A stretch of 64,000 nucleotides of DNA from Strigamia acuminata (lineage: Eukaryota; Arthropoda; Chilopoda; Geophilomorpha; Linotaeniidae). Where the stretch lies: positions 4,712,001 through 4,776,000 of the forward strand of contig OX442316.1 in NCBI GenBank assembly GCA_949358305.1, read 5' to 3'. The notes below the pieces were generated by a model. The model made no database searches. It worked only from the letters and a program-made list of their open reading frames with translations, and was not told the DNA's origin. The position numbers were made by a program, and so were the translations under genes. The number at the start of each line of letters is the position of its first letter. Position 1 is the stretch's first letter. Shown one piece after another: positions 1-11,857 of this stretch.

Positions 1-910
1 ATCCACTGTCACCATTTACCATTCACCAATCGACTAATTGATTTTTGAAGAATCCTGATAAAATCAAATCAAATTTCTGTCGCAGATGATTTAATAGACC
101 ATTGGAAAATTATGACATAATGCAGTTTGGCTCTGCCCACAATAAGAAAACCACAAATTAATAATAGGGAGTTTTATTGTATGTATTATTTTGTAATTTT
201 GTGATTTTCATTAATCAAAAAATCAATAATTTTTTATGCCTCCAAAAAAGGGATTTCATTAAATTCAACCAGTTAAGTTGCGTGATCTAGACGATTTTGT
301 AATTTTTAGGTTTTGTCACGTGATATTATTTCATCAATCACATTCACAATCACTAAAATACAAGAGAGTGAAAACACAAATTCTCAAAATCATATAAAAG
401 GTAGTTTTGGCATTTTTGTGATTCTGTGATTTTGAGGTTAGTCAAACGCAAAACAAAATGGAGGCAGCCAAACTCTGTCTAACTTGTAAGTGGCCAACTT
501 GTATTCTCATCATTATGCTGAAGCATCCTAGACTGTACATTTTTGCTCTTTTGCATTTTTCCAATTATGCACATGATTGGCAGAACTGATGATGTCACAT
601 GACAAATCCAAAATTGCAAAATTACAAAATTGCCTTAATTAATGAAACACCCTAATGTTATTTTGCAATGGTTTTTCTCATAGATGGGGGGCAACCAAAA
701 GTCTATTCAAAAAATTTCCATCCCTCGGGACATGGTTACCAATCGGTACTCTGCCATGGTGACCGCTTGTAAGGGGTACAGATGGGCTAATTCAAAAGTG
801 ATAAAGAATCGCCCCCCACAGAACAGTTTCTGGATCCGCTATTGAATCAAATAGACATACGGTAATTGAATTTGTTCCCCAAGAATAATCGATTTAACTT
901 TTATTTGCAG
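1..910 (+). other. Last intron of the PKA-R2 gene
   Basis: No coding exon of the kinase subunit is visible here. A 53-codon open frame at 684-845 has no recognisable domain. Segments near 166 and 656 look like weak inverted ends (TAGGG-GTTT-like, facing each other) around AT-rich DNA with repeated 'ttgtaattttgtgatt' phrases, so a decayed MITE is possible but not secure. Confidence 0.4.
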
Positions 911-1041
911 TTCTAGATGTGCAAGCTTTCGAAAGACTCCTCGGGCCGTGCATGGAAATAATGAAAAGAAGCATCGAAGACTACGAAGAACAATTAATTA
1001 AAATATTTGGTTCGCAAACAAATTTATCTGATGCACGATGA
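911..1041 (+). CDS. Pka-R2: cAMP-dependent protein kinase type II regulatory subunit, last coding exon only
   Basis: This is the C-terminal end of the second cyclic-nucleotide-binding domain of PKA-R type II, which holds the catalytic subunit inactive until cAMP binds. A splice acceptor (ttatttgcag) ends at 910. The exon opens in phase 1 and reads [19 protein letters not shown], then a short tail ending in LSDAR and TGA at 1039-1041. The motif [14 protein letters not shown] and the following YEEQL are typical of the RII family rather than RI, which ends in FVSLSV-like residues. The rest of the gene lies left of the window. No strong poly(A) signal was seen directly downstream. Confidence 0.88.
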
Positions 1042-1244
1042 TGACGTATAAATGCCCGCATATATCGTCCTCCCGTTTGTTGAAACAAAACACTTTTTCC
1101 GATGCACACAAATTTTAAAACAATTTTTTAGTTTTGTATTTTTTAGTTGGGACGAGGTTTTCTTACTTCGCCACTGCTTGTATTGGTTGTTATACGTTTT
1201 CCTGTTAACGATTGCACGATTTGAATTTTAAGCTTCCATATAAC

Positions 1245-1399
1245 CAGTGGCGCATTATGGCACTGGCACCGAAGCCCACAAAGGATGGAAAGCGATTTTT
1301 TTTTTTAGGTTTTTGGAAGATGAAAATCTTAACTTGGCTCTGCTAAAGGGCCCATCAACCCAACTTGCACACGGGCCCGTATATTATAATGCGCCACTG
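1245..1399. mobile_element. Short hAT-like MITE with inverted ends
   Basis: The left end CAGTGGCGCATTATG at 1245 is matched inverted by TATAATGCGCCACTG ending at 1399 (14 of 15 bases). Flanking 8-mers catataac (1237-1244) and cgaataac (1400-1407) agree at 6 of 8 positions, as expected for an old 8-bp target duplication. At 155 bp it is non-autonomous. CAGTGGCG ends are common in hAT elements; the family assignment is inference. Confidence 0.6.
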
Positions 1400-3817
1400 C
1401 GAATAACTCCCTAATATATCTGTGATCAGTTGTCATATACTCAAAAACAAATGTTTCATTCGTGAAAATTATTAGTTGTGACGATGGGGATTGAGAAAAA
1501 GTTTTTTTTATAAGGAAAAAAATTATAGAAAAGAGATTTTGTCTCTTGGGTCTGGATTTGTGAAGGAAATGAAGAAATCCTTCTTAAGGAGAGCGCGGTA
1601 TAGATAAACATTTATCTATTCTTGGATCTACACTTATTGAAAATCTATAGGATCAGGTAGATCTGTTTACGCGTAAGGAGCTTTCAGGAAACTTAGCAAT
1701 CGATAATCTTTATTTCTAAAAGTTTATGCGTCAATATTTGCGTCAATTTCACGCTGATTTAATTCGGGCAGGACAGAGGATTGAAAATGGTTAGAGACCG
1801 CACAAAACCTTAATGTAAATCTTAGCTCAGTTTCAGTGGCTTGGACGGTCGTTATTATTTTTGTTTTGTACAGTTATTAATATCGAATATGTTTTTAACT
1901 TCAGTTTTTTTGTTTTGTTTTGTTTTTAACTGATAAAAAAATATATAGAATTTTTTGGTAGCAGAAGACCGGAACCAAAAATGAATACACTTTCATTTTG
2001 TTTTTTGTTTTTGGTATTTTGGGGGTAAAAAAGAATGAATTTGATGTAAAATAGATTTCAATTTGTTGTCAAAATAAAAGAAAACAATTGATTTTCCTAT
2101 AACGTTCATTACTGCCATCTGTGGACAACGTTTTAAACTCAAAACGACAACATCCGGGTTCTCGCTTAAACCCACCTTTTCTTACATGCTATTCGATGAT
2201 GTGATAGTTGAATACGTGGAAGAGATCGGTTTAGCAGAAGAGCAATGCATTGACATCGAAAAGAAAAAGTAATTTTAAGCAGAAATATTAAAATATTAAA
2301 ATATGAATTTTTTTACGTAGGATATCGCACTTCTAATTGGAAAAAAAAAGTTATGTACAAAATCTCATTTTCTAGTTGGAATAATGCAATTTTTTACGTG
2401 TAAAACAAAAACTGTATTTTTAGCGGAGAAAAAAATCATTATTTTTGTGAAAAACATTTTTAATGTAGAAAAATGCAATTTTTGTATTTAAAAAATCCAA
2501 TTTTTATGTGTAAAATCAATGAGAATTCAATTTTATTGGTAAAACAGATGTTTTAGTCGTTAAAAACGATTTTGCTAGGCACAAAGTGGTCACTTTAAGT
2601 GTCTAAACGTGATAAATATTAAGTAAAAAAGGATTTTGTAGTACCAGTTACAACACGCCTATCAAAACCTCCATCCAAATCAAATTTGGCGCCATCAGTT
2701 GCCCAGCAAGATGGAAGAAGCGACGTGATGGGCCGATTGTGAGGAGTGTGGTGATTGGTGGTACCGATCTATTCCATGTGTAAAACTATATCCTGGTTCA
2801 AAAAAGTCTGACTAAAAGTTACCAACACTTCTCTTCTAAGTTGCACCAACTTTTTCCACCGGTTTTAAATGATAACTCGTCGACTGAGCGATTTGCGGCC
2901 TTTTCCATGCAATTTGATGGTCTTTTGAATCGACTCGTTTAACATTTCTTTCGGTAAGAAACTTGGGTAAGAATTGCATTCTTGGGTTAAATGTTTCTAC
3001 AGGTCAACCTGTTGTTTAGAGGTCGTTAGGCCTAATCTAGGCGGCTATAGATTGACTCATGCCGTTTTTCGCACTCAATTTCAAAGTTTTGTATTAATTT
3101 TCGTTTATTTTTCTACAATTTTTATTTTTTTTTTAGGTTACAGCATCGGTGCTTCTCTCTCGATAGACTCGTTTTTTTTTCGTCGAAAATTTGGCTGTTT
3201 CGTGAGGTATTTTTGATGTTTGATGTTTGATGTGTGTTATGGGAAATAAGAAAAAATTAATTTAATTTAATTTAATTTTTTTTAAAATTTTTATTTTTTT
3301 ATTTTTTGGTAGTTTTTGGTTTGAATAGCGATGGAGTTGAATTTGACAGGTGTTTGTATGTTTAAGTTGTGGGATTGAATTATGGGTTCGTTTGGTTTGG
3401 TAAAACCAACCCACAAATCCCCACTTGAAAAAAGGAGGCGAATTTGAACTGGTAAACGATAATAATCAGAAAATACATGCTAATTCTACGTTAAGTGTGT
3501 TAAATGTTGTAAGAACCAATTTAAATGATTATTTACTGTTTAAAATCCACTTTTTGCAAAATTTGTATTCTTAATTGTTTATTTTTATTTTCTATTCAGC
3601 CAAACTGCCCAAAATAATTTAAAAAATTGGTTCTACCATTGCCAACTTCAAAATTTCTATCATTTCTATCATCCTATCACAATACGCAGCTCGAATAACT
3701 TCTGGTAATGCGAAAAAACACTATAAAAAAACCTGTTTAACAAAATTATAATAACAATAATAATAATTACACCAAATCATCTTATTTAATTTGATATATG
3801 TAATTCCAGTTTTCAAA

Positions 3818-3955
3818 ATGTCTTCATCCGACCTAAACACATCTAAGCACACGAACCATTCGGTGCACGACGACTGCTGGGAAGTCTTTTTAACAAACGA
3901 AGACTTGGAATGTCATCACCACCACTGTCTGAACCCGAAGCCGGAAAATATGTAA
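3818..3955 (+). other. Upstream ORF in frame with the zinc-finger ORF
   Basis: A 45-codon ORF begins at an ATG eight bases after a good acceptor (attccag, ending 3809) and stops at TAA 3953-3955. The main zinc-finger ATG at 4007 is in the same frame, and the 51 bases between contain no further stop. Its codons are richer in G and C than the surrounding spacer and it contains a His/Cys cluster (ECHHHHC). It could be a regulatory uORF, or a true N-terminus interrupted by one stop codon (readthrough or sequence error). Confidence 0.45.
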
Positions 3956-4006
3956 CACAAAATATTTGAAACTGAATTTGCACAAGACCAGCTCGGCAAA
4001 ACTCCG

Positions 4007-5819
4007 ATGAGCCAACAACAATCCGACACGACAGATCTGACTCTTCTGACCACAATGCAGCCGCAGGAAGAACAAACCGTGACCGTCAACACGCAGAACG
4101 GCAACGAAATTCTAGCCATGTTCGACCAGCAGATGGAGCAGATAGAGACAAGCAGTGACGTGACAAATCTCGACAACTTCACGATAACTGTAACCGCGTC
4201 GACCGTTTTGAATTCATATGCTCAGCAACAGAACAAACAAGACAATCAATTAACAGCACTCAAGGACAAATTCTCTTCCGACAACCAACTGCTATTCAGC
4301 GAACAGCAGGAAACGCTTTTAACACATTGCATGGAAAACGGCGTAGTCAGTGCACCGCCTGCGTCGGTTATTCAAAAAACCACAACGAAAACTTCGTCCA
4401 AGCGAAAACTATTACCGAAACCAACCGGCTTGTACGATCTTCACGGCCAGGAATTCCAGTGCAGTCGATGCGACTTTGTTTGCTCCAATGATGCGTCGTA
4501 CAGAGACCACGCAAGGTCTCATACGAAAGTGAAGGAGTTTGCTTGCGAATATTGCGGCATTACGCTAACCAAATACGAACAAATGGCGAAACACTTGGAC
4601 AAGGAGCACAATAGTGATTTGTCTTATTATTGTTATTTGTGCTACACGCCCATGGAAGACAAGCTCAGTCTTCAGGAACACTTGAGTTATTGCGGCAAGC
4701 AGAACAACGCGGATACGGGCAAAAATCATCAGTCGGTCACCTCGATGGCGTTAACTGTTCCGTCCACCAGCCAGTTGCTGCCGAATCTCCTAAGCGGGAG
4801 TACGGTGAATGTGAAAGACGTCATAACGTGTCCAAAATGCGGGCAAATTTTGGGGACTGAAGAATCACTCAATGTGACCGATAAGCCAGTGGAACATTGC
4901 TGCGAATTCTGCTCCACAAATTTGACCTTAATGAGGCAGACAGGGTAAGTTAGTTGGTTTATTTCACTTCTATTGTGTGGTTTTAAGCAAATCTTTACAA
5001 CAAGAGGCAATAATTCTTTGTTTTATTATTATTTCTAGAAATACGTTCACGAGCAGCCAATCAGAATCAAAATTTGAAGACATGTTTAGTGAGCAAACTG
5101 AGGCTCTGAACATACCTCAAAGTATACCATCAACTGTTACCACAGCGCCACTCCTTCTCTACACAAACACACCCTCGGACACCCTTGACAGATCCTCCGT
5201 CCCGGTTGACAACCAAACCCAAATGACTGTGGGGATCAACACGCCTAATGGACTCATGGTACTCACTTTACCCGTAGTCACTGCCGATAAAGTGTCTTCG
5301 GACTCATCCACAATGACAGGCCCACTTCTTCAGTTGCCCAATGGGAACATTCTCCTTCTAGGCTCCGAAGTGGCTGCGTCATTAAATGCTGCCAGTGTGG
5401 TCCAGCCATCTTTGAGCCCCACAGTTGCCTCTGCTCCGCCGCTCGTACCCAGTAATGACATTCTAATGACCGCAGCGGCAGGAGCCGGGATCAATGCGCC
5501 TACTTGTGACAGTTTGGGAGCCACTCCTTTGGGCTCGGCGGTTCGTTTATTGGTAGAAGACCAGTATGACTTAAAAGCTAAAGTGTCACGATATACATGC
5601 TCTCAATGCGGAAAGACTTTCGATGCATACCAGAGTTGGCGAAGACACGAACAGAAGCATTCGGCGCCGAAGAAACAACATGCGTGCGATATTTGCGGCA
5701 AGAGTTTTACGCGGCCAAAGCTGTTGAAAGATCATGTTTCTAAACAGCATAGTAATGCAGTTGATGGGGCATCTGAAGCCATTTGTAATGATTTGCCAAT
5801 GATCAAACAGGAAACATGA
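4007..5819 (+). CDS. C2H2 zinc-finger protein, two coding exons, 572 aa
   Basis: Probable nuclear DNA-binding regulator; the orthologue is not recognised. Coding exons are 4007-4944 and 5039-5819, joined GG|A across a GTAAGT...TTTCTAG intron of 94 bases. Three C2H2-type fingers lie near residues 150-230 (CSRC, CEYC and CYLC starts), with an isolated CPKC/CEFC cysteine pair set near 275-305. Two classical fingers sit at the C-terminus near 496-548 (YTCSQCGKTF and HACDICGKSF). Between the groups is a 170-residue Ser/Thr/Pro-rich linker resembling an activation or low-complexity region. The N-terminus is Gln/Thr-rich. The start was taken as the ATG at 4007 because the upstream in-frame ORF is closed by a stop at 3953-3955. 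Confidence 0.85.
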
Positions 5820-7289
5820 CAAAATTTTATGAAGGGCGTCAAAGCCCAAATAGTTTTAGAATTGCTGATTTAGGCTAATAATTAAAGAGTTTATACTTTA
5901 CCGATGCCGTTTAAGCAACAGAAGCATTTTGAACTTTACCTAACCTGACCTAACCAGCTGCTTGCGTCGCTAAAATGGGAAATAATAACTTGTTGATGTA
6001 CTACTGGCTCACAAAAAATAATAATAGAAATTTAGGATTATTTATTTGCCATTTTCATTAGATTTGGCATAATTTATACAAATATTTTTTTTTCCAGCTA
6101 CACATAATCTTTGGAATTTAATATATGAATCACTCATGGTTTTGCAATGGCAATAACGATTGAATTTATGAACAAAAACTAATTTTGAGCAGGTTTTGAT
6201 AGTTTAAACCATTTAATGGTGAAAATTGTAAAAATTATAGTTTCAGGTGATCTGCTTGGCGGTTCTGGTGTAACGAGCTCGTGATCACATTGTGTATTAT
6301 ACCCAACTTTGATATTTTTATAAAATACCGGTATTTATAGTTTAAAGAAAAAAAAGTCTAAGTGTATATAATATTAAATATTTTTGTACAGTTCTTGGGT
6401 TTTTATCAGACCACCGTCCATTTTTTTTAAAATTTGAAACAAATAATCAAGTGTATGTTTTGGTATGGTGTTTAAGTTTAATTAAATGATTTTTTTGAAG
6501 TAAAAAGCAAAACTATTACTTATAAAAAAAATTGTATAAATATTAATAAATATTTTTTTAATCCCAATTTGATAATGAAAATTTGTTTGATTTATTTTGT
6601 ATGGCAATTTTAGAGCAAAATTTGCGAAAATCGAGGTCACGAGAACCATATCCTTTATTTCATCCAAGGTTGACCTCCTTCCTTTACTCCGAGAAGTAAA
6701 AACAACAAAAAAAAACATTTTAATTAATTGGATGAGCTCATTGCGTGCATTCCTGCTTTTAGTCAGAAGACCACTTAATCTGACCTTATCATACATGCCG
6801 TGTGAATGGCATATTAAATTATCGAGCCCTATTTTAGGAAATGTGCTTTTAAATACGCCGGATTATTGATTCACTTATTCTCGGTAACATTTGGGAACAT
6901 CAGCTCTTACTAGTGGCAAATTTTAAAAGTTTATTACATTTTAAATGTAGTTGAAATATTTTAGAAAACAAGTGAAAACAACGATTTTTTTCAAAGAAAA
7001 ACCAACATTTTCTGTTGGTTTTAATAGATATTCTCTGGGGAAATAAGATTTGTTTCTATGTCCCGGTCAAGAATGACCCGAGCAGCTTTCCATACCAATT
7101 TAAACGCCAAGTTTGATGTGATTACATGAATGGCTCTATCGGTCTTCCATACTTTCTAGTTATTACTCAAGACTAGACACCTTGTTATCACAACATGCGA
7201 GCAAGAATTCGTACGAAAATGAATTGTTATTAACTTCATTGTGTCGGCGAACAACATAAACAACTTTTAAAACATCGTTTAGCGAAAAT
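5820..7289. other. Intergenic DNA between the zinc-finger gene and FAM199X
   Basis: This is AT-rich with no convincing exon. At 5938-5955 the phrase cctaacctgacctaacc is a degenerate double copy of the TTAGG telomere unit on the minus strand. The FAM199X promoter and 5' UTR should lie in the last few hundred bases. Confidence 0.4.
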
Positions 7290-9130
7290 ATGATCGAGAA
7301 CTCAGATTTATATTCCATCAGGTAAAGGAATCCCATCCGCAGCTGTCAGTTTTTAAGCCTATTTTTTGCCGGTCGGGCGGCGGGTCAGCACGAAAACGTG
7401 GCATTTTGTTCCTTGTTCCATATGTAGTTTAATTTAGGCTGCAATCTCGTTGGGAATGAGATTTGTTTTGGGTTTTGAGTCGAGTTGGGATTGTTGGCGG
7501 AGGAAATAATTGTTTTCTTTGTTTTGCAGATGTTGGGATTCTGAGAATATCTTCGATATGGAGACTTCTGAACCGATCATAATAAATAGGTATGGAATGG
7601 GTTTGGTTGATTGTTTTGTATTTTTTAATTTGATTGAGAGTGATTTTGTTCGTTTATTTATTTTTAGTTCGGCTAGTTCTGATTGCGGAGATGATTTCGG
7701 GTTAACGAGTGGAAGGGTATTTAGTTTGACTGATGCTGATTATTTAGAATTGCCAATTGCTCAAATATTGGATTGCAGTTTATCAGGCATGTGTTTGTGA
7801 TTGTCTAATAGAAATTTCTCTTTTCACAATTTTTCACGTTTTTTTTATCTGATAAATGCAATTTTTCACGTTTTTTTTTATCTGAAAAAGGCAATTTTTT
7901 TCACTATTTACCTGAAAATTTTAATTTTTCATTTATTTTTTAGTCTGAAAAATTCGATTTTTCAATTTTGTTACCTCAAAAATCCAATTTTTCACAATTT
8001 TTTACCGGAAAAATCCAATTTTTCACAATCTTTTACCGGAAAAATCAAATTTTTCACAATCTTTTACCGGAAAAATCAAATTTTTTACTATTTTTTACCG
8101 GAAAAAAACAAATTTTTCACAATTTTTTACCTGAAAACGAAAATTTTTCACAATTTTTCAACCGGAAAAACCCAATTTTTTAATTTTTTGTATATGAAAA
8201 ATTTGTATTTCCCTGTATTTATCTGGAAAAAAAAAATCTGAATTCTGCACTTTTATAACTGCGATAAATTCCGACTAATTTAATTAATTTTTAATTTTTT
8301 CCGTCGTAGATTGGGTGAATGAAGTTACGTGTCCACTAACAACACCTGAATCAGTTACAGATGCAAACAAAAACAGTTCACCCAGAAGAAAAGCCAAAAG
8401 ACACATCAGAAAAAATCTAAATCCCTTTGAAATTAACAAATGGTGATTTGATAATTATCATTGCATACTGGGCCATTGAGAACACTAAAATTCTCATTCT
8501 ATGCATTTTATGCAGGTCAAAATTAAATTTTTACGAACAGACTAACGTCGTAGCCGAAATCACCGAAATCATCAGCACGCAAATGGATTTCACACAACAA
8601 CTTGATATTATTAGAATTATCGATCCCCAAGCTGTTATATCCAGCACGGACGAACACTTCGCTATTGGTAATAATATTAATAATAATAATTTAAATAAAA
8701 AAAAATAAAAATAATTTTTTCTAATAAATTCCAGATATAACTCGTTTAAATGACAACAAATGGAAGGCGGTAAAAGAAAAAATTCTGAGAAATACAAACA
8801 TCAAAGTAAAAACGAACCGCAATTGCAGAAGTCGGAAGGTGAAACGACAACCAGTGAAGAAAAATACGAGAAAAGTATGAAAATCGATTATTTTATTTTA
8901 TTTTTTAAATTTTAAATTTTTAAATTTTTAAAAAAATTTAAAAAATTTAAAATACACAGAAACAAAACAAAACACGAGAGGAAGTTGAATTGCAGTCGGA
9001 CGGAAGCGACAAGACGAAAAGAAAAACTCAGTTAGAGAAAGAATACCTCAGTGGTTTGTTTGTGAAGGAAGAAATTCTCTCTTTGTCGACAAGTCAGCTG
9101 ACGGAGGAAGATGTTGATATACTCGATTGA
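7290..9130 (+). CDS. FAM199X: FAM199X-like protein, seven coding exons, 268 aa
   Basis: Conserved animal protein of unknown biochemical role. Coding exons: 7290-7321, 7530-7589, 7668-7786, 8310-8442, 8516-8667, 8735-8874 and 8960-9130; all phases join. Recognition rests on family blocks: a Ser-rich acidic N-terminus, the core LDIIRIIDPQAVISSTD, a region matching the family's ELNCLTDEKLKQVR segment, a Lys/Arg-rich stretch, and the C-terminal block YLSGLFVKEEILSL followed by DVDIL. Human FAM199X is longer at its N-terminus (388 aa), so exon 1 (11 residues) is the least certain. The third intron begins with GC instead of GT and contains a 30-bp minisatellite. Confidence 0.85.
7801..8235. repeat. 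Intronic minisatellite, about 30-31 bp unit
   Basis: About ten or more imperfect copies of a unit like ttttaccggaaaaatcaaat plus tttttcacaatc fill the third intron of FAM199X (7787-8309). Because the unit is near a multiple of three, two frames stay open by chance; they are not genes. Confidence 0.85.
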
Positions 9131-9719
9131 TGTTTGCTTAATAAATTAATTGTTTACGGCTTGCTTGTACGTGCAAATTCATTTTCCACTTTCTCACGGC
9201 GATTCGAGAAAAATTCACTTTTTTGTGTACCTTTATATACGTGAAATGCTTCCATCGAATTGATGAAAACAATATTTATAGGGAATCGGAAGTTGGCCTC
9301 GTTTTGGTGGCGGTTTTGAAACTTTAGCATTTATACTCGTTTGGGGTTAGGCTTAATTTTGTTGTTTTTGTGAATTTGATAAGCATTTTTTTGATAAAGA
9401 GAGTAGACAAGATATTGATTTTTTTTTTGTTTTTGTTGATTTAAATTATAAGATAAAAGTTTTTTAAATAAAAAAAATCCAAAAATAATTTTTATTATTT
9501 GAAAACGAGATTGGTATTTGAATTAATTATTATTTGAAAATGAGATTGGAGAAGTTACTGCATTTCAGGCGCTGGCCTATTTATAAATTGTAAATGAAAT
9601 TTTTGCAATAAAACTTGTATAAGCCTTGAAAATACTTAGTTTATTGTTTTATTGTTTTGATGTTTTTATTTGTGTAGAATACGTCCATTTTGTATATTCC
9701 TTCCGTTTATTGTTTATAG
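9131..9719. other. 3' flank of FAM199X and promoter region of the two-ORF FAM20B unit
   Basis: No exon was seen. A phrase of about 30 bases containing tattatttgaaaacgagatt is repeated at about 9495 and 9530. The short distance to the ATG at 9720 means the next gene's promoter and 5' UTR must lie here. Confidence 0.35.
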
Positions 9720-10118
9720 ATGTCGCTAGTTCGACTGTTGCTGTACCCTGGTGAGAAAAAGAAAAATCTCTAAAGCTTAACCTCTCCAGAAGTTATCGTT
9801 GTTGCATCACTTATTTTGATCAAAATAGCATCTCCGATCAAATAAGGCCGTGTTATTGTGGTAAAGTATACTATAAACAACCATATTTTGTCGTAATCTT
9901 TAAAATTTTATTCTCCAGCCTCAAAACACTGGAATTCTGTGATGGAGCGCCATGTGGCACAGGGAATAGCGCGAATAGCGGCCATTACGAGAGTGCACAA
10001 ACAATTCGGCGTGTACCGAAACATGATTAAAAACCAGGGCAATCCTTACACCGTTAAGGGCTTGAAGAGTTTACGCCTGAATAGAAAAATTAAGAATATG
10101 CCGTACAGATCAATATGA
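9720..10118 (+). CDS. Small basic protein (76 aa), first ORF of a two-ORF transcript with FAM20B
   Basis: Coding exons 9720-9750 and 9919-10118 join in frame (CCT G|CC) across a GTGAGA...TTCTCCAG intron. The product is highly basic with few acidic residues. It starts MSLVRLLLYPAS, a plausible mitochondrial targeting sequence, and ends in KNMPYRSI. No membrane segment or known family is recognised. The second exon also carries the start of FAM20B: the stop TGA (10116-10118) overlaps the FAM20B ATG (10115-10117) as ATGA. The upstream intron and open frame make this a coding ORF rather than leader sequence. Mitochondrial localisation is inference. Confidence 0.6.
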
Positions 10119-11798
10119 GACGTTTCCAACTGAAATGCGCCATCAAACTGTTCATTTTTGCCACTTTTGTCTGCAGTTTTGTGCTCGTTTATTTGTTTAG
10201 CGAACTTTTAGAAAATGAAAAATTTAAATTTTTAATGGTTTATCGAAGTCGTGAATCGATCGACCAGTTTGTGTCGTCTTTAATCCTGGAAATCGCATTT
10301 GTAAAACCTTCAAAAGTCGACTGGAATGTGACGAAATCGTGGCTGAACTCGAGAGAAATTCATCCGAATAATGCGGAACATTTTGGAGATGTTTTACTGC
10401 GCATGAGCAGTGAAGAAATTGTCAGAGCTGGTGTTGGCGGTGTTGGGACTCAAATTAAGATGATGTTGATGCTAGAGGGAGGGCAGAAAGTTTTGTTTAA
10501 ACCAATGGTGTAAGTCGACTGGAAATGGAATTAAAAGATGAAAATTGTTTTTCAATTAAAATGACACGTGGTTTTGTTTATTTCGCAGAGAAAAGCGTGA
10601 ATATGTTGCAGATTCGAGTCCGTATGCGGGAAAAGATCGTCACAATTGTGAAATTGCAAGTTTTCATTTGAATAGGTAAAATTAAACATTTACTAGTGTA
10701 GTTGTTAATTCACTAGTGTACTGGAATTCGTTGAATTGTGTTTTTGGATAAAATTTTATATTTTGTTCAATTTTAAAAGGCTTTTAAACTTTCGACGTAG
10801 TCCGTTAGTGATTGGAAGACGTGTAAATTTAACGGAAATGTATAAAATAGCTGATTTGCAACTAAAGAAAACATTTTTCAAAAAAGGTAAAAAATAAAAA
10901 ATTGTAATATTGTAATAAAAAAATAAAATAAAATAAATAGATATTTATTTCCATAAATTTTAAACTTTTTGCAGCGAATAATTTATGTTTTTACGGTGTT
11001 TGCCACTACTGTGCGCCTAGTCAAGCGATCTGCGCCGACGAAAAGGGAATTTTAGAAGGAGCGGTCATTTTATGGATTCCGCATTCACTAACGAAATTTA
11101 AACATCCGTGGAGTAGGACGTACAAGAAAAACGTGCTGGCAAAGTACGCAAATAAGCTTTTAAAATTTTAATCGACATTGAATTAAAATTGATGAAAATA
11201 ATATTCAGATGGGAGAAAAACAATCATTACTGCGCGGATGTGAAAGCGCTACCAATGTACAGAACCGGGCCTCGTTTACTGGATTTAATAGACGCGGCCA
11301 TCTTTGATTTCATTTCGGGTAATGCCGATCGACATCATTACGAGGTGCTAAACGGATTCAACGACGGTGTTGTATTGTTGTTGGATAATGGGAAAAGGTT
11401 AGAATACCGTAAAAAAAAATTCTTATTTAAATTTATTTTATAATTTTTAAATTTTTCCAGTTTCGGGAATCCATTTAAAGACGAAATCAGCATTTTAGCG
11501 CCGTTCCTCCAGTGTTGCTTGTAAGTAATACCAAAAAAACAACTTCAACCATGCTCTAATTACCTATTTAACCGTAAGAATCCGTCACTCGACCTGGCAA
11601 ACCCTCAACCAGTTTACAAACCCGCAAAACTCGCTAAGTGTTTCGATGCGACTGATTCTTTCCAAGGACCCCGTCTCCCCCATTCTAACCGAACCCCATT
11701 TACGCGCATTGGATCGTCGACTAAGAACAATAACGCTCGAAATTGACAAATGTATCGCAAAACACGGTAAAGAAATCATAATAAACGACAACTTATAA
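10115..11798 (+). CDS. Fam20b: Glycosaminoglycan xylose kinase FAM20B, seven coding exons, 408 aa
   Basis: Golgi type II membrane kinase that phosphorylates xylose in the proteoglycan linker tetrasaccharide, promoting chain extension. Coding exons: 10115-10509, 10589-10675, 10780-10886, 10975-11143, 11209-11397, 11461-11520 and 11579-11798. A signal-anchor lies at residues 10-28. Family blocks: LEGGQKVLFKP (nucleotide-binding Lys), KDRHNCEIASFHLNR, the FYGVCHYC cysteines, SGNADRHHYE (catalytic loop), VVLLLDNGKSFGNP (metal-binding Asp), and SILAPFLQCC. The RHHYE, PRLLDLID and FGNP blocks match FAM20B rather than FAM20A or C, and the length is that of human FAM20B (409). The start overlaps the stop of the preceding small ORF by 4 nt. 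Confidence 0.92.
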
Positions 11799-11857
11799 GG
11801 AAAAAACAACCATTTTAATTCCAACTCGATTATTTACTATTAAAATTACAAATTAAT

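Larger units (their letters stand above)
1042..4006. other. Spacer between PKA-R2 and the zinc-finger gene, including probable 5' UTR
   Basis: The only clear features are the short hAT-like element near 1245-1399 and the leader of the zinc-finger gene (acceptor at 3808-3809, upstream ORF at 3818-3955). A 28-codon open frame at 2186-2272 has no recognisable family. The rest is AT-rich DNA with poly-T tracts and no convincing exon. Confidence 0.4.

Noticed and set aside
684-845. 53-codon frame in the PKA-R2 intron
   Set aside because: No match to the kinase subunit and no recognisable family.
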